Positions 29,409 to 39,211 of a DNA stretch of 64,000 nt are shown here, piece after piece. Below the pieces are notes generated by a model. It had not been told where the DNA came from, searched no databases, and worked only from the letters and a program-made list of their open reading frames with translations. How positions within the stretch are numbered: the stretch's first letter is position 1; every line of letters starts with the position of its first letter. This stretch comes from Prevotella sp. E9-3. GTDB lineage: Bacteria; Bacteroidota; Bacteroidia; Bacteroidales; Bacteroidaceae. The stretch lies in assembly GCF_022024015.1 (NCBI RefSeq), contig NZ_CP091786.1:620001-684000 (forward strand). Reading direction: 5' to 3'. The translations under genes and the position numbers were made by a program.

Positions 29409-30602
29409 TTATTTGAGTTTAGCGAGTACCTCTGCAATGCGTCGCATAGCTTCACGGATGTTGTCGTCGCTGGTAGCATAACTCATGCGGAAACAGTTGG
29501 GATCGCCGAAAGCATCACCGCCTACAGTAGCCACATGGCCTTTCTCTAGCAGGTACATAGCAAAGTCGGTAGAGTTGTTGATGGTCGTCTCGCCATCGCT
29601 CTTTCCGAAGAAGCTGCTACACTTAGGGAACAGGTAGAATGCACCCTCGGGTACATTTACTTCCAAACCGGGGATTCCTTTAGCCAACTCTACGATGAGA
29701 TTGCGGCGGCGTTCAAATGCCTGGCGCATCTGCTCAACGCATTCCTGACTCTGTGTATATGCAAACTCGGCAGCCTTTTGGCTCACTGAGCAAGGACCGC
29801 TGGTGTACTGGCCCTGAAGTTTGTTGCATCCTTTTACTATCCATTCGGGAGCGGCAATGTAGCCAATGCGCCATCCGGTCATGGCGTAAGCTTTTGATAC
29901 ACCATTTACGATGATGGTGCGTTCTTTCATGCCAGGGAACTGAGCTATTGATTCGTGATGACCAACGTAGTTGATGTGCTCATAAATCTCATCTGCGAGG
30001 ACGAAGAGATCCTCATGTTTTAATATAATGTTCGCGAGTGCGCGCAGTTCCTCTTTATTATATACAGAACCTGTAGGATTGCTTGGAGAGCAGAGAATAA
30101 TCAAACGGGTCTTTGGGGTGATGGCTGCCTCCAGCTGTTCGGCAGTCATCTTGAAGTTTTGTTCGAAGGTGGCCTCTACGAATACAGGCTCACCGCCTGC
30201 CAGTTTTGCCATCTGTGGGTAGCTTACCCAATAGGGAGCTGGGATGATTACTTCCTCGCCTGGATTTACCAATGACATCACCGTGTTGCAGACGCTTTGC
30301 TTTGCACCATTTGAAACGAGAATCTCGTTAATGCTATAGTCGAGATCGTTCTCGCGCTTCAACTTATCGACAATGGCGCGACGCAGTTCGGGATAACCGG
30401 GAACGGGAGAGTAGCGTGAGTAGTTCTCATCTACTGCGCGCTTGGCGGCTTCCTTAATGTGGTCGGGAGTGTTAAAGTCGGGTTCACCTACGCTTAAGTT
30501 GATTACATCGATACCCTGAGCTTTCATTTCAGAACTCTTTTGCGACATTGCCAGCGTTGCTGATGGGGCTAGACGCTGCAAACGATTTGAAAGTTGTGCC
30601 AT
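29409..30602 (-). CDS. Pyridoxal-phosphate aminotransferase, aspartate type
   Basis: 397 residues from the chosen start. An upstream ATG at 30647 would put 15 codons across the promoter box TAATTTTG (30635-30642), so the start MAQLSNRLQRLAPSATLAMS at 30602 is preferred. Class I/II fold with the sugar-like N-terminal INLSVGEPDFNTP, the cofactor region SNPTGSVYN, and the Schiff-base lysine in VNGVSKAYAMTGWRIGY. The closest activities are aspartate or broad-range amino-acid aminotransferase (AspC type). Palindromic ATTATAGCTATAAT sites lie upstream (30744-30801). Confidence 0.92.
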   Translation of the reverse strand: MAQLSNRLQRLAPSATLAMSQKSSEMKAQGIDVINLSVGEPDFNTPDHIKEAAKRAVDENYSRYSPVPGYPELRRAIVDKLKRENDLDYSINEILVSNGAKQSVCNTVMSLVNPGEEVIIPAPYWVSYPQMAKLAGGEPVFVEATFEQNFKMTAEQLEAAITPKTRLIILCSPSNPTGSVYNKEELRALANIILKHEDLFVLADEIYEHINYVGHHESIAQFPGMKERTIIVNGVSKAYAMTGWRIGYIAAPEWIVKGCNKLQGQYTSGPCSVSQKAAEFAYTQSQECVEQMRQAFERRRNLIVELAKGIPGLEVNVPEGAFYLFPKCSSFFGKSDGETTINNSTDFAMYLLEKGHVATVGGDAFGDPNCFRMSYATSDDNIREAMRRIAEVLAKLK

Positions 30603-30634
30603 ACCTAAAAATGCATTTTTTAATTTCGAACGTG

Positions 30635-30642
30635 CAAAATTA
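30635..30642 (-). promoter_or_regulatory. Promoter -7 box of the aminotransferase gene
   Basis: The minus strand reads TAATTTTG, giving a leader of about 26 nt before the ATG at 30602. It supports the shorter start. Confidence 0.65.
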
Positions 30643-30743
30643 CTCATTTATTTTCTTTTTTGAGTCTAATAGTGCACTTTTTTACGCTTTTTTTGCCTAT
30701 AATCTTTCAATTAGTAAAAGGTAATAGATAAATGTCTAAAACA

Positions 30744-30801
30744 AATTATAGCTATAATTGACAAAAAAATAGCTATAATTTTCGCAATTATAGCTATAAT
30801 T
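30744..30801. promoter_or_regulatory. Two and a half copies of the palindrome AATTATAGCTATAATT
   Basis: Perfect 16-bp palindromes at 30744-30759 and 30786-30801, 42 bp apart (four helical turns), with a partial copy ATAGCTATAATT at 30769-30780. They lie about 100 bp upstream of the aminotransferase promoter and just downstream of ribBA. The spacing suggests a multi-dimer operator, but no regulator gene is adjacent. Confidence 0.5.
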
Positions 30802-30822
30802 TATTTTGATATGTATTTCCTT

Positions 30823-32031
30823 TTAGAGGTGTAGAATGTGTCCCATTCGCTCTTGCTTCGTCTTTAAGTAGCGAAGATTATATTGATTGGGAGTTACTTC
30901 GATGGGAACGTTTTCAATAATCTCCAGACCATAGCCTTCCAGGCCTACACGCTTTACGGGGTTGTTGGTCATGAGGCGCATTTTGTGAACACCGAGATGT
31001 CTCAGCATCTGTGCGCCGCAACCATAGTCGCGCTCATCAGCCTTGAAGCCCAAGCAGAGGTTTGCATCGACTGTGTCATAGCCCTCTTCCTGAAGTTTAT
31101 AGGCAGCCAACTTGTTCATCAGACCGATACCGCGGCCTTCCTGCTGCATATATACGATGACGCCTTTGCCTTCCTTTTCAATCATTTCCATGGCTTTGTG
31201 CAATTGTTCACCGCAGTCGCAGCGCTTTGAACCAAGAATATCGCCAGTCATGCAGGAAGAATGCACGCGTACTAAAATAGGCTCGTCTTCCTTCCATTCA
31301 CCTTTAATCAAGGCAAAATGCTCCTGTCCGTTTGATTTCTGCTTGAAAGGGATGATACGGAAATGACCGTGCTCTGTAGGCATGTCAACCTCAACACCCA
31401 CCTCGATGAGCGATTCCTGTTTTAAGCGATAGGCAATCAGGTCGCGAATGGTGATGATTTTCAGTTGATGCTCTTGTGCAAAAGCCTGCAATTCAGGCAT
31501 GCGAGCCATTGTACCGTCGTCGTTCATAATCTCCATCAGTGCACCGGCAGGGTAGAGCCCGGCCAGTTTGCACAGGTCAACGGCAGCTTCAGTATGGCCA
31601 GAACGGCGCAGCACACCATTGTCTTGCGCATAGAGAGGGTTGATATGTCCGGGGCGTCCGAAAGTCTGAGGGGTAGAAGTGGGGTCGGCCAAGGCCTGGA
31701 TAGTGGCAGCGCGGTCATGTGCTGATACACCTGTGGTACAGCCTTCTAGTTTATCGACAGTTACTGTAAAAGGAGTGCCCAGTACAGATGTGTTCTCACT
31801 TACCTGACGGGGTAGGTCGAGTTCCTGTGCACGACTGATGGTGATAGGAGCGCAGAGTACGCCTCGTGCATATTTCAGCATGAAGTTCACCATCTCGGGA
31901 GTGATTTTCTCGGCGGCGCAAATCAGGTCGCCCTCATTCTCACGGTCTTCGTCGTCAACGACGATGACAAACTTACCATTGCGGAAATCGTCAATGGCGT
32001 CTTCTATTGTGTTTAATTGAAACTTTTGCAT
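30823..32031 (-). CDS. ribBA: Bifunctional DHBP synthase / GTP cyclohydrolase II
   Basis: 402 residues. The N-terminal half (1-200) is RibB, making 3,4-dihydroxy-2-butanone 4-phosphate from ribulose 5-phosphate, with the acidic motif [13 protein letters not shown] near residue 25. The C-terminal half (about 205-402) is RibA, opening GTP to the first pyrimidine of riboflavin synthesis. It has three zinc cysteines in [18 protein letters not shown], and QQEGRGIGL. The length is normal for the fusion. It lies 40 bp after the LptF/G permease gene and may be cotranscribed. No FMN riboswitch is seen upstream. Confidence 0.97.
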   Translation of the reverse strand: MQKFQLNTIEDAIDDFRNGKFVIVVDDEDRENEGDLICAAEKITPEMVNFMLKYARGVLCAPITISRAQELDLPRQVSENTSVLGTPFTVTVDKLEGCTTGVSAHDRAATIQALADPTSTPQTFGRPGHINPLYAQDNGVLRRSGHTEAAVDLCKLAGLYPAGALMEIMNDDGTMARMPELQAFAQEHQLKIITIRDLIAYRLKQESLIEVGVEVDMPTEHGHFRIIPFKQKSNGQEHFALIKGEWKEDEPILVRVHSSCMTGDILGSKRCDCGEQLHKAMEMIEKEGKGVIVYMQQEGRGIGLMNKLAAYKLQEEGYDTVDANLCLGFKADERDYGCGAQMLRHLGVHKMRLMTNNPVKRVGLEGYGLEIIENVPIEVTPNQYNLRYLKTKQERMGHILHL

Positions 32032-32071
32032 TCTCTTGTTAAGACTAATTATAACCTATTGCAATGTTTAC

Positions 32072-33994
32072 TTATTGAGATTTCTTTTCCGATAGTTCAA
32101 TTGCTGTTGGAATGATAATTGAAGAAGCTGCTTTGATGTCGCGCAAATCACGATACAGGCGCAGACGGTATCGAATCATTCTACAGTAGAAGAATATGCC
32201 GACAGGGAGTACTAAGCCTGTGATGACATTGAGCCATGCTCTCTCGAACGGCCGTGTATGAGCATGCGTGGCAAGAATCGGGTAGTTGTTTAATTCGTGC
32301 AGGATGGTTCTGTTGCGCGAATATCCCAAATCCTCAATGGCTTCTTCAAGTTCATCACTGATACGCTGAATTTCGTGGTCGTCGCCCGGACGGAAGAATA
32401 CCTTGATGGGTGAGGGCCAGCGCAACAGTTTGTGCTCTTCTGAATAGGCCTCAATCTGGGCGTTGATGTTTTTCAGACGCTCAGCATCCAAGGCGTAGTC
32501 TGGATCGGAGACAATCACCTCCTTGCGGGTGATGTTTCGTTTCTGACGAAGTCCGAGCATGCGCATCATCAGCATACGATAGGCATCGATGTTGAAAACG
32601 GTAGAGTCTTTGTTGGCTTTGTAAGTAAAGAAGATGGCCAGTGGAGCCAGCACCATTGTCGAAATCCACTTGCCAAACCATACTGTCCATTCGTCGGCGC
32701 GAGCCATGCGCATACCTGAGTTCTCGAAGATATAGTAAACGATAAACACTAATACCGATACAATGACGGGTACACCCAGACCGCCTTTTCGAATGATGGC
32801 TCCCAGAGGAGCACCGATAAAGAAGAAGATGATACACGACAGTGATAGGGTAATCTTGGTGATTGCCTCCATCTTATGCATTCTCACGTCACGGTTCAGA
32901 TAGTCGGAATAGTCGGTCTTCATGGCCAGGTCGTTGGTCACGCTCTTTGACTGGTTCACCGCTTCCTTGGCCACGCGCAGTTTCTTCTCACCACTCAACT
33001 TGGCATAGATAGAATCCACGTCTATGCCTTTGGCCAGTTGGGCTGCCACGCGGATAGAGTCGTCCTTGTTCACCTTAGGAATCATCAGCGTGTACTCGTA
33101 AGCGCTTCGGAAAGCCTGTTTGCCAACACTGTCGCACAACTGCTGTAAAGAGTCCAAGTCGTGAAGAATACGACTGTTGCTCTTTACCTTGGCACTATGG
33201 TTCAAGTCTGATACGTCGTCCATGTTGAAGCCACCGTCGTAATCGAGCAAAATGGTTTTGTGACTGAATGTCTCACGGCGATAAGGAATCTCGGCAGAAC
33301 CGCCTACGTCCTGTGTGCGCATGTTTTCAAACCACTCACCGTTCCAGAGTGTCAGCAGTAAGTGTTTCTTCTCGGCTGTAGATTGAAGCATACCGGAGTC
33401 GGCCAGGATAATGGCCTGGTCTTCATAGCTGCCAGTACGGCGATAAATCATGATTCCGTAGAGGTGGCCGGATTCTAGATCTTTCTTTTGTACGTAGAGG
33501 TTTGTCTCCGGTAGTCCGTCGTAAAAGATGCCTTCTGGTATTTCCAGTTCAGGACTGGTTTGCTTCATGGCCAACAGCAATCGGCCGAAAGAACGGTTAG
33601 CTTCCGGTCCAATCACATCTTGGAAGAAATAAGACAATCCTGCAATGCATATCACTATGAAGATGAGTGATCGCATGGCCTGCATCAATGAAATACCTGC
33701 TGCTTTGATGGCTGTGAGCTCTGAACTCTCGCCAAGGTTTCCGAAAGCTATCAGTGAAGAAAGAAGGATAGCAAGTGGGAAAGCCTGTGGCATGAGCATC
33801 AATCCCATGTACCAGAAGAATTTTGCCAACACATCAATGGTAAGGCCTTTACCAATCAGTTCGTCAACATATCGCCACAAGAACTGCATCATCAGCACAA
33901 ACTGGCAGATGAAAAATGTTCCCGCAAAAAGCAGTCCGAACTGCTTGGCTATGAATATGTCGAGTTTCTTGATACGCAGCATGCTAACCGCCAT
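32072..33994 (-). CDS. LptF/LptG-family permease
   Basis: 640 residues. The YjgP/YjgQ family provides the membrane half of the LptB2FG exporter, which draws lipopolysaccharide from the inner membrane. Membrane segments occur near 20-45, 60-85 and 105-125, then a large periplasmic beta-jellyroll (about 140-340), then a second membrane group near 385-470 and one at about 600-620. At 640 aa it is much longer than E. coli LptF/G (about 360) because of a C-terminal cytosolic extension (about 475-590), usual in Bacteroidetes. It has its own promoter (34012-34019). The start could also be the Met at codon 5. Confidence 0.85.
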   Translation of the reverse strand: MAVSMLRIKKLDIFIAKQFGLLFAGTFFICQFVLMMQFLWRYVDELIGKGLTIDVLAKFFWYMGLMLMPQAFPLAILLSSLIAFGNLGESSELTAIKAAGISLMQAMRSLIFIVICIAGLSYFFQDVIGPEANRSFGRLLLAMKQTSPELEIPEGIFYDGLPETNLYVQKKDLESGHLYGIMIYRRTGSYEDQAIILADSGMLQSTAEKKHLLLTLWNGEWFENMRTQDVGGSAEIPYRRETFSHKTILLDYDGGFNMDDVSDLNHSAKVKSNSRILHDLDSLQQLCDSVGKQAFRSAYEYTLMIPKVNKDDSIRVAAQLAKGIDVDSIYAKLSGEKKLRVAKEAVNQSKSVTNDLAMKTDYSDYLNRDVRMHKMEAITKITLSLSCIIFFFIGAPLGAIIRKGGLGVPVIVSVLVFIVYYIFENSGMRMARADEWTVWFGKWISTMVLAPLAIFFTYKANKDSTVFNIDAYRMLMMRMLGLRQKRNITRKEVIVSDPDYALDAERLKNINAQIEAYSEEHKLLRWPSPIKVFFRPGDDHEIQRISDELEEAIEDLGYSRNRTILHELNNYPILATHAHTRPFERAWLNVITGLVLPVGIFFYCRMIRYRLRLYRDLRDIKAASSIIIPTAIELSEKKSQ

Positions 33995-34011
33995 TCTTCT
34001 GATTCAGTCTG

Positions 34012-34019
34012 CAAAATTA
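34012..34019 (-). promoter_or_regulatory. Promoter -7 box of the LptF/G gene
   Basis: The minus strand reads TAATTTTG, about 18 bp before the ATG at 33994. This gives a very short leader. Confidence 0.6.
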
Positions 34020-34128
34020 CGAAGAATTTGTTAGACTACGCCACCTTTTACATATTTTTATTGTTAGATAGTCTATTCCTTTGGTGTAAAATAATGATGC
34101 ACAGGGATGGAATTGATGCCCTTGATAC

Positions 34129-35457
34129 TTAGAATTTTAGTTCCTGCCCTCTGTAGAATTGTATGATGGCCATCTGATAGAGATGTTCATAGCGAGCTTG
34201 GGTTAGATCGCTTTCAGTTTTCAGGAAATTGTTCTTCGACTCGTTGAATTCAGTGATATTCGCCTTTCCCTGCTCATATTTTGCTGTCATTAGGCGGAAT
34301 GCATCGGCAGCACTCTGACTGGCCTGTGTACAACTCTTCAGTTTCTGACGTGCGGCCACCGTATTATAGTAGGCCTGCTGAATCTCTTTGTAAAGTTGCT
34401 TCCGGGTGTTGTCAAGTGACAATTGCTGGTTCTGATAGTCAATACGGGCAGAACGGATGCTGTTGCGTGTCTGAAAACGGTTGAAGATGGGAATGCTCAG
34501 GTTGAATCCGATATATTGGCTGAAATTGTTTTTCATCTGAGTAGAGAACGGATCGGCCTTGAAACCGGAAGTCTTGTAATAGTTGCTCCCTAAGCCGGCG
34601 CTAAGGCTCAGTTGTGGATACAAATCGGCCTTAGCCAGCGAGATATTCTTGTCGGCCATCTTTACACGGATATTGTCGGCCTCTACTTCAGGACGGATAA
34701 CGACTGCTTCAGCAAAAATAGCATCGGGAGAGGGTAGGACGTCGCCTTCTTTCAGTTCAGGCAGCAGGGGACGGAGTACGGCAAAATTGTCAGGACTTTC
34801 CAGTTCCAATAACTGTGACAGGGCCAAGATGGACAACTGAACATTGTTGTCGGCCTGGGTGGCAGTAAGAAGACTTTGTGCGAATGCTGATTTCTGTTGT
34901 GACAGTTCAGCCTCACTGGCTCTTCCTACTTCGAGCAGCGCCTTCAGACGTGCTACTTGGGCAGAGTCGATGGCAATCTGACGATGAGCCACATCGCTGA
35001 TTTCCATGTTGTAGAGAATCTGAACATAGGCTTGAGCCACCGCCATGCGGATATCGTTCTTGGCCTTTTCCAGATCGGCCGTCGAAGCCTGTAGGTTCAG
35101 CCGGTTCAATGCAATGTTATTGGTGATGCGTAAGCCTGTGAACAATGGAACGCTGGTGCCCAGGGAGAACGAGGTGCTACTGGTGTTTGTATTGGTGTAT
35201 GTGTTCTCTGAGGTCAGACCACGTCCGAAAGAGAAATTCTGGTTGGCCGAAGCATTCAGGTCTGGCAGTCGTTGACTTTTGGCTGTAGATAGCCGGATGT
35301 CATCTTGTTTTACTTTGTTCTCATACTGCTTGATGCTAATATTGTGGGCTACTGCATGGTCGATACACTGTGTGAGCGACCAGGGCTGCTGAGCCGAGGC
35401 AGATACGGAGGCAAGGATTGCGATAAGACCGCAATATATTGAACGTGAATTACTCAT
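34129..35457 (-). CDS. TolC-family outer-membrane efflux protein
   Basis: 442 residues with a signal peptide ending SASAQQ (about 23). The remainder is two repeated halves of long amphipathic helices, with the typical IALNRLNLQAS, AKNDIRMAVAQAYVQIL, SLAKADLYPQLSLSAGLG and QAYYNTVAARQKL segments. It is the outer-membrane channel for the transporter encoded by the four genes upstream in the same operon. The start codon follows the MFP gene by 26 bp. Confidence 0.93.
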   Translation of the reverse strand: MSNSRSIYCGLIAILASVSASAQQPWSLTQCIDHAVAHNISIKQYENKVKQDDIRLSTAKSQRLPDLNASANQNFSFGRGLTSENTYTNTNTSSTSFSLGTSVPLFTGLRITNNIALNRLNLQASTADLEKAKNDIRMAVAQAYVQILYNMEISDVAHRQIAIDSAQVARLKALLEVGRASEAELSQQKSAFAQSLLTATQADNNVQLSILALSQLLELESPDNFAVLRPLLPELKEGDVLPSPDAIFAEAVVIRPEVEADNIRVKMADKNISLAKADLYPQLSLSAGLGSNYYKTSGFKADPFSTQMKNNFSQYIGFNLSIPIFNRFQTRNSIRSARIDYQNQQLSLDNTRKQLYKEIQQAYYNTVAARQKLKSCTQASQSAADAFRLMTAKYEQGKANITEFNESKNNFLKTESDLTQARYEHLYQMAIIQFYRGQELKF

Positions 35458-35483
35458 AGTTTTTATCGTTAAATGACTATTGG

Positions 35484-36644
35484 TTAATCGTTCTGATCGT
35501 CTGAAATGATTTGGGGACCGCGTACTTTGTCTTTGTCGTTGATACCTTTCTTAATTTCGATGTTGACACCATCGCTCAGACCTGTATCAACAGCACGACG
35601 CTCATATTGCTTCTCCTTGTCGGTTCCCTTTACGATGTTGACAAAAGTGCTGTCACCAACAAATTCAATAGCACTCTCAGGCAGAGTAAGTACTTGCTTG
35701 GCCTCGGCGAGCACAATCTCGGCGTTGGCAGAGAAACCGGCGCGAATGGCGTTTGTTCCGGAATAGGCCAATTGAGCAGACTCGCCAGAGTTTTTGTCTT
35801 TCAGTGAGGCGAGGTGAATAGCAGCCTTTATCTCAAACTGGTTGGCACCATTGCTCTGAGTTGCTTTAGGAGCAATATATTCAAGCGCAGCATCGAGGTT
35901 CATGTCTTGAAGGGCACCGATGGTGATTTTCATCGGAACACCGATGTTGAGTTGTCCTACTTCAGTTTCATCGATGTTGCCACGGAAAATGAGGTCCTGC
36001 ATATTGGCCACCGTTGCAATAGTTGTACCATCGTTGAAGGTGTTGCTGTTGATAACAGAGTTGCCCACCTTTACAGGAATGTCCAGGATTACGCCACTGA
36101 TGGTAGAGCGGATGAGTGTGGATGATGCCGAAGCGTTCGACTTAGAGATACCGTCGCGCACTACCTGCAGAGCATCATCGGCAGCAGCCTTCTCTTCACG
36201 TGCCTGTTTCAGTTGCTGGCGAGCTTTCTCAAACTCTTCATCGCTCACCAGTTTCTGTTCGTGCAGACTCTTGGTGCGTTTGAAATCAGTTTCCACTTGA
36301 CTGAGGTTGATGTCAGACAAACGTACACGGCTTTCTGCACTCGACAACTGTCCCATATCAGGAATCACTTTTACACGTGCTATCACTTCACCGGCCTGAA
36401 CTGTCTGACCAGGTTCTTTCATCAGCTCGGCAATAATACCGGAAATCTGTGGCTTGATACTCACTTCATTGCGAGGCTCAATGGTGCCGGTAATGATGGT
36501 TGTCTTTTGAATGTCCTTCTTTTCTGGCGTAAATTCAGAATAGACGATTTCTTTAGGCTGACTTTTCTGCCACAGGAAGAAAAAAGTGCCAATGAATACA
36601 ATGGCTACGAGTGCAGCAATAATGAGTTTGAAGTATTTTTTCAT
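35484..36644 (-). CDS. Membrane-fusion (HlyD/MacA-type) periplasmic adaptor
   Basis: 386 residues. An N-terminal anchor (about 7-25) is followed by a lipoyl-like barrel hairpin (EPRNEVSIKPQISGIIAE), a coiled-coil arm (about 100-165), the returning lipoyl half (STISGVILDIPVKVGNSV) and a beta-barrel. It bridges the two ABC permeases and the TolC channel. Within the operon it sits between permease and TolC genes. Confidence 0.92.
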   Translation of the reverse strand: MKKYFKLIIAALVAIVFIGTFFFLWQKSQPKEIVYSEFTPEKKDIQKTTIITGTIEPRNEVSIKPQISGIIAELMKEPGQTVQAGEVIARVKVIPDMGQLSSAESRVRLSDINLSQVETDFKRTKSLHEQKLVSDEEFEKARQQLKQAREEKAAADDALQVVRDGISKSNASASSTLIRSTISGVILDIPVKVGNSVINSNTFNDGTTIATVANMQDLIFRGNIDETEVGQLNIGVPMKITIGALQDMNLDAALEYIAPKATQSNGANQFEIKAAIHLASLKDKNSGESAQLAYSGTNAIRAGFSANAEIVLAEAKQVLTLPESAIEFVGDSTFVNIVKGTDKEKQYERRAVDTGLSDGVNIEIKKGINDKDKVRGPQIISDDQND

Positions 36645-36677
36645 TGTTCTATAGTTATTGTTTTTTTGTTACAAAAG

Positions 36678-37928
36678 TTATTCGTCGCGCATCGCATCGA
36701 CAGGTTTGATGGTCATAGCTCTTGCTGCCGGTGGCAGACCAGCAAGTACGCCCATGGTAGCGATGACCAAGGCACAGAGAATGGCTGTCCAGAAATCCAC
36801 TTGGAAGTGGGCCAGTAAGATACCGTCTTCGGTATTGCCTAATTCCAGCATCTGCAGAATGGATACAGCCATTAGGATTCCACTCATTCCAGCCACCATT
36901 GTAAGGACTATACTCTCGGCAATAATCTGTGAGAGAATCATTTTTGGCGTAGCACCGATGGCACGTCGAATGCCTATTTCGGTGGTGCGTTCACGTACGG
37001 TGACCATCATGATGTTGCTTACACCAATGGCGCCGGCCAGCAAAGTTCCCAGTCCGACAAGCCAAATCAGAAAGTTGACACCGCGGAACAGGGAGTCTTG
37101 TATCTGGAACAGGACTTCGGTGTTGAACACCATAATGCCGCGCTCGTCCTGTGGGTCGATGGTATGTGCGCGTCCTATAGTCTCTCGTATCTGTGGGGCA
37201 ATGGACGACATCACCACGCCGGGCTTTCCCGTCACAGCAATCATATCGACACTCGTGCCACGGTTATACGCCTGTTGCATCAGTGTGATTGGTAATAGTA
37301 GGGTAGTGCCGGCTTCTGAACCGCCCATTGATACACCGCCAGATACGTTGTAATCGACGCCGACTATCTGATAGTAGATATCATCAACGCGGATGAATTT
37401 ACCACAAGGATTTCCACCGCCAGGGAACAGGTCCTTATAAATTTTCTTGCCTATGACACATACTTTCCGGTGCTGAACTACATCCGTTTCATTCAAAAAA
37501 CGACCATAGAATAATTTCGGACTGTTCACTTTCTGGTATTCGGACGATACGCCATTTACACCAACCGACGATTTGTGGTCGCCGTAATAAGCGGTTCCAC
37601 CGTTACTGAAAAGAACAGGTGAAACAACGTCGAGACCGGGTATGCGGCTTTTCAGTCGTTCTACATCCTTGTATTCCATATTCCACCAGCGCCCTTTGCG
37701 AAAACCTTTGTAGGCCTTTGTGGTAGGCTGGGCCCAAATCATGGCAGAATTGGTGGCAAAACCATCAAAATTTCGGTTGAGCAGTTCTTTAAGTCCCTGC
37801 CCGCCACCAATGAGGGTTACAAGCATGAATACGCCCCAGAAGATGCCGAATCCCGTGAGGAACGAACGTGACTTGTTGCGAGTCAGCGTGTCGAGTATTT
37901 CGCGATATGTATCTAAATCTATTCTCAT
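36678..37928 (-). CDS. MacB-type ABC permease (second)
   Basis: 416 residues. An N-terminal membrane segment (about 17-40, SRSFLTGFGIFWGVFMLVTLIGG) is followed by a MacB_PCD periplasmic domain (about 50-280) and a C-terminal FtsX domain with three membrane segments (LIWLVGLGTLLAGAIGVSN and MLELGNTED after IGATPKMILSQI). No ATPase domain is fused, unlike E. coli MacB. Together with the paralogue 8 bp upstream it probably forms a heterodimeric permease using the ATPase at 39195. Confidence 0.92.
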   Translation of the reverse strand: MRIDLDTYREILDTLTRNKSRSFLTGFGIFWGVFMLVTLIGGGQGLKELLNRNFDGFATNSAMIWAQPTTKAYKGFRKGRWWNMEYKDVERLKSRIPGLDVVSPVLFSNGGTAYYGDHKSSVGVNGVSSEYQKVNSPKLFYGRFLNETDVVQHRKVCVIGKKIYKDLFPGGGNPCGKFIRVDDIYYQIVGVDYNVSGGVSMGGSEAGTTLLLPITLMQQAYNRGTSVDMIAVTGKPGVVMSSIAPQIRETIGRAHTIDPQDERGIMVFNTEVLFQIQDSLFRGVNFLIWLVGLGTLLAGAIGVSNIMMVTVRERTTEIGIRRAIGATPKMILSQIIAESIVLTMVAGMSGILMAVSILQMLELGNTEDGILLAHFQVDFWTAILCALVIATMGVLAGLPPAARAMTIKPVDAMRDE

Positions 37929-37936
37929 TTGTTTCG

Positions 37937-39211
37937 TTATTCAGCGCGTAGTGCTTCAATTGGACGTATTCGGGCGGCCTTCATGGCAGGGATGAGCCCT
38001 GCAAAGGTGCCGGCAATAATCATCACGAGTGTAGCCTCAATGCATACGTCAATGCCTACTGTCGGATCAACAAATACGGTAGCCTTGAACAGTCCGGCAT
38101 CAACCTTTGTATTGCCTATCGTGGCGTTCATGTACTCATTGGCTGCAATGCCCAAAAGCATACCTATATAGCCAAAGATGGTAGTGATGATGATGCTCTC
38201 AATGATGATGAGCCGCAAAATGCTCCATGGCTTGGCACCGATAGCCTTACGGATGCCAAACTCATGAGTGCGCTCTTTTACGGCGATGAGCATGATGTTT
38301 GATACGCCGACAATGCCTGAGAGTAGGGTGAACAGACCTACAATCCAGAGTGCTGTACGGATGATGTTAATGCCATCCTGCATCTGCATGGACTGGGTGT
38401 ATCGGTTCCAAATCCAGAAAGCATCTTCATCGTCTGGAGCAACCTGGTGGTTGGCGCCAATACGCCTTTTATAATCGCGTTCAAACTGTTCGTTTTGTTG
38501 TTGGGTGACGAGTCCGTGGAAAGTAAACTCAATGCGTCCTGCTTCGTCACCTTTGCCAAACATCTCCTTCAGTGTGGTGTATGGAACATAAAGGTTCGGG
38601 TCACCATTCTCATCCTGTTTGTAAATGCCAACAACGCGAAAAGCAAAATTATCCACTTTTACGTATTTGCCGATGAGAGTCTGGATTCTTGAATTTTGTA
38701 AAGTCTCCTGACTGCTGACGAGCTCCGCGGCCTGTTTGTTGCCTAACACAATGACTTTTCTTTTCTCCTGTAAGTCAATCTTGTTGATGAAGCGGCCATA
38801 GAGCATTTCTTTCTTTTCTATCAGTGTGTGGTTAGGATATACGCCATCCAGACCGTTAGAGATATATTGCTGCCCATACGAAATCGTCAAACCGTATTGC
38901 GACTGTATGGCGCCTACTTCATCTATGTTGTCGGTAAAATTACTCTCGGTGGTCGCTAAGTCGCGGTCTTTCAGTGGTACATAGCGTCCCTCTTTCAAAC
39001 CTTGATACGGTTTGGTGGTCCAGCCATTGAACACCATCATGGAGTTAGACAGGAACCTGTTGGCATGACTCATCTGGGCATTGATGAGTCCGTTGCCAGC
39101 GCCCAATAGCACGATGAGCATAAAGATGCCCCATGCTACAGCAAATCCTGTAAGACCAGTACGCAACTTGTTGCGACGTGTCGTCTGCCAGATTTCACTC
39201 AATAACTCCAT
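37937..39211 (-). CDS. MacB-type ABC permease (first)
   Basis: 424 residues with the same layout as its neighbour: an N-terminal segment with LTGFAVAWGIFMLIVLLGAG, a MacB_PCD domain, then FtsX (LLSGIVGVSNIMLIAVKERTHEFGIRKAIGA). Sequence identity with the downstream permease is moderate, so this is an old duplication. Its first 17 bp overlap the end of the ATPase gene, indicating translational coupling. Confidence 0.92.
   Translation of the reverse strand: MELLSEIWQTTRRNKLRTGLTGFAVAWGIFMLIVLLGAGNGLINAQMSHANRFLSNSMMVFNGWTTKPYQGLKEGRYVPLKDRDLATTESNFTDNIDEVGAIQSQYGLTISYGQQYISNGLDGVYPNHTLIEKKEMLYGRFINKIDLQEKRKVIVLGNKQAAELVSSQETLQNSRIQTLIGKYVKVDNFAFRVVGIYKQDENGDPNLYVPYTTLKEMFGKGDEAGRIEFTFHGLVTQQQNEQFERDYKRRIGANHQVAPDDEDAFWIWNRYTQSMQMQDGINIIRTALWIVGLFTLLSGIVGVSNIMLIAVKERTHEFGIRKAIGAKPWSILRLIIIESIIITTIFGYIGMLLGIAANEYMNATIGNTKVDAGLFKATVFVDPTVGIDVCIEATLVMIIAGTFAGLIPAMKAARIRPIEALRAE

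Noticed and set aside
30823..32071. FMN riboswitch upstream of ribBA
   Set aside because: Only 40 bp separates ribBA from the LptF/G gene, too short for an FMN aptamer, and no aptamer motifs were seen.
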